NCBI GenBank assembly: GCA_003542385.1
Contig: DPKT01000285.1
Location: forward strand, 1 to 5,768
Reading direction: 5' to 3'
From: Desulfomicrobium sp.
Lineage (GTDB): Bacteria; Desulfobacterota; Desulfovibrionia; Desulfovibrionales; Desulfomicrobiaceae
DNA length: 5,768 bases
Part shown: one piece after another, positions 1-5,319 of the stretch
How the letters are laid out: the number at the start of each line of letters is the position of its first letter
Position numbering within the stretch: position 1 is the stretch's first letter
Program-made: the position numbers and the translations under genes
Notes under the pieces: generated by a model
Told to the model about the DNA's origin: nothing
What the model saw: only the letters and a program-made list of their open reading frames with translations
Databases searched by the model: none

Positions 1-296
1 CACACGGCCGCCCCGCGCCTCGACGTGGCGATGAAGAGGCCCAGCGGCACGGCCGCGGCCACGGCCAGGGACCACCCGACCATGACGCGGTACACGCTGT
101 CCCAGGTATAGGACAGCAGGATCCCGTCGCGCTGCATGTCGGCGAAGGCCAGCAGCACGCTGTGGGGCTTGGGCAGGAAGAGCTCCTTGACCAGTCCGCC
201 GTAGGAGGCCGCGGACCAGGCAGCCAGCACCGCGGCGAAGGAAAGGATGGCCAGCCCCGCACGGTGGGCGGGACTGGCCTTGGGCCGCGTCGACAC
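1..296 (-). CDS. ABC importer permease, NitT/TauT/SsuC type (partial, 3' end outside window)
   Basis: This is the inner-membrane permease subunit of an ABC importer. Ninety-eight codons are visible, reading leftwards from a GTG at 296-294 that directly follows the TAG of the binding-protein gene. The N-terminus is basic (STRPKASPAHR), followed by a first membrane segment at about residues 14-32. Next comes the stretch LFLPKPHSVLLAF (39-51), which matches the 'LPSP..V..AF' block that precedes the core of TauC/SsuC/NrtB-type permeases. Residues 67-90 (DSVYRVMVGW, then AVPLGLFIA) match the start of the conserved transmembrane domain. The upstream GAAGG at the end of the binding-protein gene is a modest ribosome site. 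The next in-frame ATG is codon 54, after conserved sequence, so GTG is preferred. The gene is co-transcribed with the binding protein, and an ATPase gene would be expected nearby. The family call is firm; the substrate is unknown. Confidence 0.85.
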   Translation of the reverse strand, partial: MSTRPKASPAHRAGLAILSFAAVLAAWSAASYGGLVKELFLPKPHSVLLAFADMQRDGILLSYTWDSVYRVMVGWSLAVAAAVPLGLFIATSRRGAAV

Positions 297-1256
297 CTAC
301 TTGGCGCCTTCGACGACGTATTTGTCCGTGACGAAATCGGCCGCCGTGACGTCCTTCTCGATGATGCCCTTCTCCTTCCAGAAGCGGATGGCCCGGTCGG
401 CCACCGCGTAGAGTCCCCCCTGGCCCGGCTTGACGAAAGCCAGGTTCTCGGCCGCGCCCTTGAAGGTCACGCCCTTGGCCATATCGGCCACTTCGGCGGC
501 GGACAGGCCGAAGGCCTTGGCCATGATCTCGTCACCCTTGGCCGGGTTGGCCTTGTACCATTCGATGGCCTTGAACCAGGCTCTGGCCATCTTGGCCGGG
601 GCCTCGGGGTACTTGGCCATAAAATTGTCGTTCATGACGAAGACGTCGACGATGGTCCCCGGCATCTCGCGGCTGGAAATCAGGACATGGCCGCCCTCGC
701 GCTGGCCCGCGTTGGTCAGCCAGGGCTCCCAGGTCACGGCGGCGTCGACCTTGCCGGCCACGAAGGCCGCGCCGGCGTCGGACGCGCCCATCTCCTGGAT
801 GTTCACTTCGTCCTCCTTCACGCCGTTCTTTTCCAGAATGGACAGGAAGAAAAAGTACGAGGTGGACGACTTGTCCAGGGCCACGGTCCTGCCCTTGAGG
901 TCGGCCACGGTCTTGATGCCGCCTGCGGCGACCACGCCGTCGCCGCCCGTGGACTCGTCCATGGCGAAGATGACGGTCTCGGGGGTGCCCTTGGCGAAGT
1001 GGATGACCTCGCGGTCGATGACGTTGCCCAGGCCGTCGATGTTGCCCGAGGCCAGGGCGGCCGCGTACTGCGACTCGTCCTCGATGATGGTCAGGTTCAC
1101 GTCGAGGCCCTGTTCCTTGAAGTAGCCGAGTTCCTTGGCGATGTGCAGGGGGCCGTAGCCGACCCAGGTTGCGTGGGCCACGGTCACGGGCGTGTCGGCG
1201 GCAAAGGCGCAGGTGGCGGTCAGGGACAGGCAGAGAGCGATGAGAAGTTTGTGCAT
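297..1256 (-). CDS. Periplasmic substrate-binding protein of a NitT/TauT/SsuA-type ABC importer
   Basis: This 319-residue protein should capture a small solute in the periplasm and hand it to the permease encoded next to it. Residues 1-19 or 1-20 form a classical signal peptide: K at position 3, a hydrophobic core, then AFA-A. The C at position 16 is not in a proper lipobox. The mature protein begins with the family hallmark around WVGYGPLHIAKELGYF (31-46), followed by GLDV. Other family blocks are STGGDGVVA (102-110), TVADLKGRTVA (116-126), AGAAFVAGKVDAAVTWEPWL (161-180) and PGTIVDVFV (199-207). Such blocks are typical of the COG0715 group that binds taurine, alkanesulfonates, nitrate, pyrimidine precursors or urea-related compounds. 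I cannot choose among these. The length is normal for the family. The ATG has a GGAGG sequence (1265-1269 on the complement) 8 nt upstream, which fixes the start. Confidence 0.93.
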   Translation of the reverse strand: MHKLLIALCLSLTATCAFAADTPVTVAHATWVGYGPLHIAKELGYFKEQGLDVNLTIIEDESQYAAALASGNIDGLGNVIDREVIHFAKGTPETVIFAMDESTGGDGVVAAGGIKTVADLKGRTVALDKSSTSYFFFLSILEKNGVKEDEVNIQEMGASDAGAAFVAGKVDAAVTWEPWLTNAGQREGGHVLISSREMPGTIVDVFVMNDNFMAKYPEAPAKMARAWFKAIEWYKANPAKGDEIMAKAFGLSAAEVADMAKGVTFKGAAENLAFVKPGQGGLYAVADRAIRFWKEKGIIEKDVTAADFVTDKYVVEGAK

Positions 1257-1276
1257 TGGTATTTCCTCCGGAGAAA

Positions 1277-1306
1277 ACTAAAAACGAAAATCGATCGTTT
1301 CGTCAA
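1277..1306 (-). promoter_or_regulatory. Candidate sigma70-type promoter for the importer operon
   Basis: Reading leftwards, TTGACG (complement of 1301-1306) matches the -35 consensus at five of six positions. After 18 nt, TTTAGT (complement of 1277-1282) matches the -10 consensus at four of six. It lies about 20 nt before the binding-protein ATG and its GGAGG, so the 5' leader would be short. The weak -10 leaves room for activation. Seen in the sequence; function is inferred. Confidence 0.4.
1282..1300. promoter_or_regulatory. Inverted repeat AAACGA-N7-TCGTTT, candidate operator
   Basis: A perfect 6-bp inverted repeat (AAACGA 1282-1287, TCGTTT 1295-1300) has a 7-nt centre containing part of ATCGAT. 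It fills almost exactly the spacer between the proposed -35 and -10 boxes of the importer promoter, where a bound repressor would block RNA polymerase. The regulator is unknown. Short dyads like this can arise by chance, but the placement is suggestive. Confidence 0.35.
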
Positions 1307-1319
1307 TGAGTGCAGCAGC

Positions 1320-1343
1320 AAAAATTAGCGGCTGCGCAGCTGC
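1320..1343 (-). terminator. Weak candidate intrinsic terminator after the kinase-like gene
   Basis: On the minus strand, GCAGCT-GCGC-AGCCGC can fold into a short hairpin: six stem positions with one A/C mismatch and a GCGC tetraloop. It is followed by TAATTTTT. It lies about 60 nt beyond the stop codon of the kinase-like gene and just before the importer promoter, where a transcript end would be expected. The stem is short and imperfect, so the call is tentative. Confidence 0.35.
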
Positions 1344-1403
1344 AACATGCCGTCATGAAAGGAGATCGCAGGGAAGTATGCGATGGCCCGGCGGGTGCCG
1401 TGC

Positions 1404-2132
1404 TCAGAGGTAAGAGCGACCTACGGGCCAGATTTCGTGCAGGGCAAGGGCGATGTGGGCGTCCCCGTGTGTGTCGTTGCGGATCGTGTGCGCGTGCAGG
1501 AAGTCCACGGCGATGCGCTCCAGGGCGTCAGTGACGCGCTCCCCGTGACGGGGCCGCCTGGCCATGTAGAGGTCGAAATGGTCGACCTTGTCCCGCCGGA
1601 TGCGGTCTTGAATGCGTCCCAGACGCACATGCCTCTCCGTGGTTACGAACAGGGTCTGCAGCCCCTGGCCGCGCAGCGTCGCCAGGGCTTTCCCGAGGTG
1701 GGCGGGCATGCGGAAGGCGTCGTCGTGGCCCATGTGGAAGGCCAGCAGGCGCAGGGCCGTGTGGCTGACGACCATGACCGGCCTGCGGCGCAGGAGCCGG
1801 TAGATCAGGACGTCCGCCAGGATGCACAGGGTCAGCGCCGTCGGCAGCGCCCAGGCGATGAAGGGGTAGATGCGCAGGAAGAGCCTCTCGGCGAACAGGC
1901 GGCCGGGCCCCTTATGCTCCGAGGAGTCGGCCGCGCAGGCCGGGGCCGAGAGCCAGCCGCGCCGTTTTTCGAGAAAAATTCCCGCCCTCTGCAGATGCCG
2001 CATGACCAGACGGGCCACGTGATCCTTGCCCGATGCGTCGGTGCCGAGGATCAGGACCAGGCGGCAGTCGTTTGCGAGGCTGGCGCGTGTCCGGGGTTCG
2101 GCCGCGGATTCTTGGAGCTTCCGGGCGTTCAT
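1404..2132 (-). CDS. P-loop kinase-like protein (thymidylate-kinase-like fold) with GKD Walker A
   Basis: This is a 242-residue protein of unassigned function. After a polar N-terminus, residues 24-30 (RLVLILG) form a beta strand leading into the P-loop GTDASGKD (30-37). The fold resembles nucleoside/nucleotide kinases, but the residue after the lysine is D37, not the usual S or T that helps hold Mg2+. Residues 88-113 are strongly hydrophobic and could be a membrane segment or buried helix. They lead into VMVVSHTALRLL (119-130), which sits where thymidylate kinases carry their DR motif; that motif is absent. ERHVRLGRIQDRIRRDKVDHFD (166-187) has the arginine-rich look of a LID region. The ATG at 2132-2130 overlaps the transporter stop as ATGA, implying coupled translation. 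The frame stays open farther upstream, but only because it runs antiphase through the transporter gene. Last gene of the three-gene operon. Kinase activity is unproven. Confidence 0.75.
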   Translation of the reverse strand: MNARKLQESAAEPRTRASLANDCRLVLILGTDASGKDHVARLVMRHLQRAGIFLEKRRGWLSAPACAADSSEHKGPGRLFAERLFLRIYPFIAWALPTALTLCILADVLIYRLLRRRPVMVVSHTALRLLAFHMGHDDAFRMPAHLGKALATLRGQGLQTLFVTTERHVRLGRIQDRIRRDKVDHFDLYMARRPRHGERVTDALERIAVDFLHAHTIRNDTHGDAHIALALHEIWPVGRSYL

Positions 2133-2995
2133 GACCCGGCTTTCCCTTCCGCGGGTTGGAGGCGGGCCAGCAGCGGGGCGGCGCCGAAGGCGCAGAAAAC
2201 GGTGACGGGCACCGCCATGACGGCCATGGCGATGGTCCGGGGGTCCGTGCCGGCAATGGCCAGCAGCGGGGCGATGGCGGCGCCGATGTTGCGGGTGGAG
2301 ACGCCCAGGGCGAGGACGCTTTTCTGGGAATGCGGCAGCCCGGAGGCCGAGAGGTAGCTGGCGGCCGTGACCGAGGAGTAGAACAGGAACTGGGTGGCGA
2401 TGGCCCATGTGCCGACCATGGCCGCGAGATTCGCCCGGTAGATCCACAGGACGAGCCCGAGCATGAAGACTATGGAGACGAGGGTGGCCTTGCGGCAGAC
2501 GGGGTGGATTTTTTCCGCCAGAGTCCGGTTGGCGAGCCGCAGGGCGGCCCCGAGGATCATCGGGGCCAGGATGAGGAAGATGAGCGGCCTGGCGATGAGC
2601 CAGGCGTCGGCGGCCAGGCCGCTGACCAGCCACGGGGTGACGAGGGGCATGTAGATCACGGTGCAGACGGACGTCAGCAGAGTGAAGGCGGCCATGTATG
2701 CCAGGTCCCCCTTCGCCTTCTGCGCAGCCATCGGGAAGAACGGCGCGCAGGGCGCCATGCTCAGGAAGAGCATCCCGTCGGCGTAGGCCTGGGGCAGCGG
2801 CATGACCTTGGTCAGGGCCCAGGCCAGGGCAGGGCAGAGCGCATAGCCCCAGACGACGCTCAGGGCCATGAAGCGCACGTTGCGCAAGGCCCGCAAGGCG
2901 GCCCCGACATCGAGCTTGAGGCCCACCTCGAGCAGGCTGCCGATCAGGAAAACCGCCAGCGTCAAGCTCAGCGCTTTGGGGAGCAGGGCGTCCAC
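2129..2995 (-). CDS. BASS-family (bile acid:sodium symporter-like) membrane transporter
   Basis: This 288-residue inner-membrane protein has about eight to ten hydrophobic segments, including roughly 8-26, 42-62, 70-90, 98-122, 132-154, 168-186, 194-216, 226-248 and 254-276. The block LSMAPCAPFFP (78-88) followed by AKGDLAYMAAF (94-104) matches the BASS substrate region between the two half-repeats. ALGVSTRNIGAAIAPLLA (229-246) matches the second conserved 'G.S..N.G.A' crossover motif. Known relatives move organic anions such as bile acids, pantoate or pyruvate with sodium; the substrate here cannot be told. The start is GTG at 2995-2993, supported by GGGAGG (complement of 3001-3006) 5 nt upstream, inside the end of the DinB-like gene. 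One nucleotide separates the two genes, and the downstream gene overlaps by 4 nt, so it is the middle gene of a coupled operon. It is slightly shorter than many BASS proteins, but both halves are present. Confidence 0.85.
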   Translation of the reverse strand: MDALLPKALSLTLAVFLIGSLLEVGLKLDVGAALRALRNVRFMALSVVWGYALCPALAWALTKVMPLPQAYADGMLFLSMAPCAPFFPMAAQKAKGDLAYMAAFTLLTSVCTVIYMPLVTPWLVSGLAADAWLIARPLIFLILAPMILGAALRLANRTLAEKIHPVCRKATLVSIVFMLGLVLWIYRANLAAMVGTWAIATQFLFYSSVTAASYLSASGLPHSQKSVLALGVSTRNIGAAIAPLLAIAGTDPRTIAMAVMAVPVTVFCAFGAAPLLARLQPAEGKAGS

Positions 2996-2996
2996 C

Positions 2997-3446
2997 CTAT
3001 CCTCCCAGTTCTGCGGCGCGCTCGGCGAACAGCTTCCGGTGCAGCTCCATGTGATCGAAGTAGTCGCGGATCAGGGCTTCCAGGGTGACGTCCCCGTCCT
3101 CCTTCCGCCAGACATGGTTCAGGGCGGCCGGGTTCACACCTTCGATGAGGTGCAGCAGAAGCAGGTTGTAGCTTTTCCACAGGGCCAGAACATCGGCGTA
3201 GCCGAAGGTGCCGATGCCGGTCACGGTCCGCCACTGCTCGGCGTCGTACTTGGGGAAGACGAGGACGGGTTCGAGCTGCAGGCGCACGAAGCGCTGGTGG
3301 TTGTTGGACGCGGAGTCCACGAGATGGGCGACCATCTCCTTGAGGGTCCATTTGTCCGGGGCCAGGCGGATGTCCGCCAGATGCGCGCTGTCCTGCATGA
3401 GGGCTTCGAAGGTGTCGATCCGGGCTCTGAATGTGGCGGTGTCCAT
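2997..3446 (-). CDS. DinB/YfiT-like metal-binding four-helix protein
   Basis: This 149-residue soluble protein resembles the DinB superfamily (DinB_2 type). These are four-helix bundles that bind a divalent metal through three histidines; some members are thiol-dependent transferases or hydrolases, most are uncharacterised. The likely metal ligands are visible: H41 within WTLKEMVAHLVDSASNNHQR (33-52), and H132 plus H136 within DYFDHMELHRKLF (128-140). The central part, ALWKSYNLLLLHLI (88-101), fits the third helix. The length is typical. The ATG at 3446-3444 has AAGGAG (complement of 3452-3457) 5 nt upstream. It is the first gene of the leftward operon and diverges from the DUF2318 gene across 258 nt. 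Despite the family name, no role in DNA damage is implied. Confidence 0.85.
   Translation of the reverse strand: MDTATFRARIDTFEALMQDSAHLADIRLAPDKWTLKEMVAHLVDSASNNHQRFVRLQLEPVLVFPKYDAEQWRTVTGIGTFGYADVLALWKSYNLLLLHLIEGVNPAALNHVWRKEDGDVTLEALIRDYFDHMELHRKLFAERAAELGG
3001..3006 (-). promoter_or_regulatory. Ribosome binding site that fixes the GTG start of the BASS-family gene
   Basis: GGGAGG on the minus strand lies inside the last codons of the DinB-like gene, 5 nt before the GTG at 2995. There is no competing ATG with a comparable site, so GTG is the likely start, and ribosomes ending the DinB-like gene can restart here. Confidence 0.7.
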
Positions 3447-3452
3447 GCGTGC

Positions 3453-3471
3453 TCCTTGTTTCGTGCAAGGA
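3453..3471 (-). promoter_or_regulatory. 5'-leader hairpin overlapping the DinB ribosome binding site
   Basis: On the minus strand, TCCTTG (3471-3466) and CAAGGA (3458-3453) are perfect complements separated by 7 nt. The second arm contains most of the AAGGAG Shine-Dalgarno sequence (complement of 3452-3457). Folding would hide the ribosome site of the first gene in the operon. The stem is only 6 bp, so its stability and role are uncertain. Confidence 0.35.
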
Positions 3472-3501
3472 CGAATAGCGCGGGAGGCGGGGCCGGTTCA
3501 A
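3472..3501 (-). promoter_or_regulatory. Weak candidate promoter for the DinB operon
   Basis: Reading leftwards, TTGAAC (complement of 3496-3501) and TATTCG (complement of 3472-3477) are separated by 18 nt. They match the -35 and -10 consensus at four and three positions respectively. The position, about 25 nt before the start codon, is sensible. The match is poor, and this is the best I can find by eye. Confidence 0.2.
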
Positions 3502-3545
3502 GGGGAAATGGTCGGCCTTTCCGGCCCCTTCATGCAGCGGCATGT

Positions 3546-3560
3546 ATGTGCACATGTGCA
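3546..3560. promoter_or_regulatory. Nested palindromes ATGTGCACAT / TGCACATGTGCA, candidate regulator site
   Basis: Positions 3546-3555 are a perfect 10-bp palindrome, and overlapping positions 3549-3560 are a perfect 12-bp palindrome. Equivalently, ATGTGCA occurs twice in direct orientation with an 8-nt period (3546-3552, 3554-3560). The inverted half-site TGCACAT recurs at 3599-3605. If the sigma54-like promoter is real, this site would be centred about 115 nt upstream of its start, within the usual range for enhancer-binding activators. The binding protein is unknown. Confidence 0.45.
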
Positions 3561-3616
3561 GTGGCTCGTGTCTGTGATCGTGGCGATGTGTCGAATTTTG
3601 CACATTGCTGGGGCCA

Positions 3617-3630
3617 TCATTCCGGAATGA
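3617..3630. promoter_or_regulatory. Perfect 14-bp palindrome TCATTCCGGAATGA, candidate operator
   Basis: This uninterrupted 14-bp palindrome is in the divergent region, 74 nt before the DUF2318 start codon and about 170 nt from the DinB start. It differs in sequence from the ATGTGCA site and so may bind a different regulator. It does not look like a Fur box. Function is inferred only from symmetry and position. Confidence 0.45.
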
Positions 3631-3643
3631 CAAGGTTTTTGTT

Positions 3644-3659
3644 TGGCATGTTCCATGCT
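3644..3659 (+). promoter_or_regulatory. Candidate sigma54 (-24/-12) promoter for the DUF2318-ABC operon
   Basis: The sequence TGGCATG-TTCC-ATGCT matches TGGCACG-N4-TTGCW at 10 of 12 positions, with the invariant GG (3645-3646) and GC (3657-3658) exactly 10 nt apart. Transcription would begin near 3670, leaving a leader of about 35 nt. No good sigma70 pair was found here. A TATACT at 3698-3703 lies too close to the start codon and has no -35. The same bases include the dyad GCATG-TTC-CATGC (3646-3658), so the site could instead be an operator. Confidence 0.45.
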
Positions 3660-3704
3660 TGCGCAATTTCTGATCAAATCAATCCGATTTTTCGAGGTAT
3701 ACTG

Positions 3705-4154
3705 ATGAAAACAGCTTCTGCCGTGATTGTCGCTCTTCTGCTGTCGTTGGCCGCTACCCACTCCTTTGCCCTTATGGGCTTTTTTTCCGGTCCCAAGACC
3801 GTGGAGGCCCAGGGGGGCGAGATCAGGATCCCCGTATCCGAGGTGTCCGACGGCAAGGCCCATCACTTCAGTTTTTCGGGCGAAGGCGCTGAGCTGAAGT
3901 TCTTCCTGCTCCAGAGCGGCGACCGGCTGCGGGCGGCCTTCGACGCCTGCGACGTCTGCTACCACGCCAAGAAGGGGTACTCCCAGGACAAGGAGTTCAT
4001 GATCTGCAACAACTGCGGCATGCGCTTCCACTCCTCGCGCATCGGCGACGTCAAGGGCGGCTGCAATCCGGCGCCCCTGACGCACCGGGTCGAGGGCGGC
4101 AGCGTGGTCATCGCCGTGGCCGACCTGGCAGAGGGGACGGGGTTCTTCAAGTGA
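3705..4154 (+). CDS. Secreted DUF2318 / FtrD-like five-cysteine protein
   Basis: This 149-residue exported protein resembles the DUF2318 family (FtrD-like, described as iron-sulfur containing). Residues 1-22 form a signal peptide (MKT, hydrophobic core, SFA end) with no lipobox cysteine, so a soluble periplasmic protein is likely. The domain includes HHFSFSG (53-59), then C82-D-V-C85 followed by H87, then C101-N-N-C104-G, then GGC120NPAPL, and ends GTGFF. Two CxxC pairs plus one cysteine could hold a metal or Fe-S centre or act in redox chemistry. This is not a CxxCH haem motif. The ATG has GAGG (3694-3697) 7 nt upstream; codons before it in this frame lack a ribosome site and would bury the signal peptide. 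Its stop overlaps the permease GTG as GTGA. Relatives sit in FtrABCD and P19-type iron-uptake loci. Family call firm, metal inferred. Confidence 0.85.
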   Translation: MKTASAVIVALLLSLAATHSFALMGFFSGPKTVEAQGGEIRIPVSEVSDGKAHHFSFSGEGAELKFFLLQSGDRLRAAFDACDVCYHAKKGYSQDKEFMICNNCGMRFHSSRIGDVKGGCNPAPLTHRVEGGSVVIAVADLAEGTGFFK

Positions 4155-5311
4155 ACATCCTGACCATCCCCCTGCGGACCATGCGCAAGAAGTGGCTCAA
4201 GACGTCGCTTCTGTTCACGGTCTTCACCCTGAGCGTGGTGGCGATCGTCTCCCTCAACTACGTCTCGCGGGAAGTGGGCCATTCCCTCGAAAAGAAGTTG
4301 ACGGCCTTCGGCGCCAACATCCTGGTCACGCCCAGGAGCGAGAAGCTGACCGTGAGCTACGGCGGGTTCTCCCTCGGCGACATGCTCATGGGCATGACGG
4401 ACCTGCGCGAGGCCGACGTGGAGGAGCGCATCCTGTCCATCGGCTACCGCGACCGCATCAGCGTCGTGGCGCCCAAGCTCGTGTCCATGGCCAGGATCGG
4501 CGACGTGGCCGTGGGCGTGGTCGGGGTGCGCTTCGAGCGCGAGAAGGTTCTCAAGGGCTACTGGTCCATGCAGGGCGATTTTCCGTCCGTGGAGAACGGC
4601 GTTCTGGCCGGCTCCAAGGCTGCGGCCCGGCTCGGCCTGAAGGTCGGGGACGGGTTCGAACTGGCCGGGCGGCCGGCGGTGGTCTCCGGCATCCTCGACC
4701 CCACGGGCAGCGACGACTCCGTCATCTTCGCGGATCTGGGTTTCGCCCAGGCGGCCTTCGGGCAGGAGGGCAAGGTCAGCTTCGTGGAGGTGGCCGCCCT
4801 GTGCGCGGGCTGCCCCATCGAGGACATCGTGCGCCAGCTGGAGGAAAAGCTCCCCGACACGGAGATCCAGGCCATGCAGTCCATCGTCAAGCAGCGCATG
4901 TACTCGGTTCATTTCGTCGAGCACCTGATTTTGACCGTCAGCCTGGTCATCCTCTTCATCGCCTGCTGCATGGTCGGCGCGACCATGCTCTCCTCGGTCA
5001 ACGAGCGGATCCGCGAGATCGGGCTGCTGCGCTCACTGGGCTTTTCCCGCTCCGGGATCTTCGGCGTGTTCTGCTTCGAGGCGGCGCTCATCGGCCTGGC
5101 GGCAGGGGTCGTCGGGTATTTCGGCGGCTTCTTCCTGAGCGTCGAGGTCCTGGACCTCCTGGGAATGGCCCAGGAAGCCGAGGCGGCCATGCACGCCGGG
5201 CACCTTCTGCTGACCTGCGCCCTCATCGTCGGAGTCTCCGTCCTGGCCGCCTTCTTCCCGTCGTGGAAGGCCGCCTCCATCGAGCCGTCCACGGCGCTCA
5301 TATCCCTGTGA
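4151..5311 (+). CDS. FtsX/MacB-type ABC transporter permease
   Basis: This 386-residue inner-membrane subunit belongs to a type VII (MacB/LolCDE/FtsX-like) ABC system. A basic start (RTMRKKWLKT, 9-18) leads into membrane segment 1 (about 18-38). A large periplasmic MacB_PCD-like domain follows (about 40-255). Three C-terminal segments lie at about 257-280, 303-330 and 351-370, and the protein ends SWKAASIEPSTALISL, the usual family tail. NERIREIGLLRSLGFSR (284-300) is the cytoplasmic coupling region that contacts the ATPase. C218-A-G-C221 followed by PIEDI lies in the periplasmic domain, which is unusual for the family. The GTG start overlaps the DUF2318 stop (GTGA); the next ATG is codon 11, within the conserved N-terminus, so GTG is preferred. 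These permeases usually work by mechanotransmission rather than as channels. The substrate is unknown; linkage suggests a metal- or redox-related role. Confidence 0.9.
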   Translation: MNILTIPLRTMRKKWLKTSLLFTVFTLSVVAIVSLNYVSREVGHSLEKKLTAFGANILVTPRSEKLTVSYGGFSLGDMLMGMTDLREADVEERILSIGYRDRISVVAPKLVSMARIGDVAVGVVGVRFEREKVLKGYWSMQGDFPSVENGVLAGSKAAARLGLKVGDGFELAGRPAVVSGILDPTGSDDSVIFADLGFAQAAFGQEGKVSFVEVAALCAGCPIEDIVRQLEEKLPDTEIQAMQSIVKQRMYSVHFVEHLILTVSLVILFIACCMVGATMLSSVNERIREIGLLRSLGFSRSGIFGVFCFEAALIGLAAGVVGYFGGFFLSVEVLDLLGMAQEAEAAMHAGHLLLTCALIVGVSVLAAFFPSWKAASIEPSTALISL

Positions 5312-5319
5312 GGCACGCA

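Larger units (their letters stand above)
3447..3704. other. Divergent intergenic control region
   Basis: This 258-nt gap separates the leftward DinB operon from the rightward DUF2318 operon. No convincing small ORF was seen: open frames cross it, but without a ribosome site or family-like sequence. It contains a hairpin over the DinB ribosome site, two perfect palindromes, repeated ATGTGCA half-sites and a sigma54-like sequence. The last 75 nt are clearly more A/T-rich than the surrounding genes, as expected for a promoter. Confidence 0.7.

Noticed and set aside
162..1328. Long plus-strand open frame of 388 codons opposite the binding-protein gene
   Set aside because: It mirrors the real gene, is composed of low-complexity G/D/H/R/A-rich sequence with no family likeness, and arises from codon bias in GC-rich DNA.
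1331..1340. Perfect palindrome GCTGCGCAGC
   Set aside because: It is better explained as part of the weak terminator-like stem. A 10-bp GC-rich palindrome is not striking in this base composition.
2133..2633. N-terminal extension of the kinase-like frame through the transporter gene
   Set aside because: The frame is open by chance: the extension is P/R/H-rich shadow sequence of the BASS gene. The ATG in the ATGA overlap sits just before the P-loop domain and gives a sensible length.
1383..3088. Long plus-strand open frames (1383-2357 and 2156-3088) opposite the kinase-like and BASS genes
   Set aside because: The translations are rich in G, R, D, Q and lack any recognisable domain. The minus-strand frames have clear motifs, membrane segments and coupled starts.
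3500..3530. Inverted repeat AAGGGG ... CCCCTT with internal GGCC pair
   Set aside because: The loop is long (19 nt), there is no T-tract, and no gene ends here, so neither a terminator nor a clear operator is supported.
3698..3703. TATACT resembling a -10 box just before the DUF2318 start codon
   Set aside because: No -35 lies at suitable spacing, and it would start transcription at or inside the start codon, conflicting with the GAGG ribosome site.
2868..3704. Upstream extension of the DUF2318 frame to an ATG at 2868
   Set aside because: It would cross the DinB gene and the control region and bury the signal peptide. ATG 3705 has a ribosome site and a complete signal sequence.
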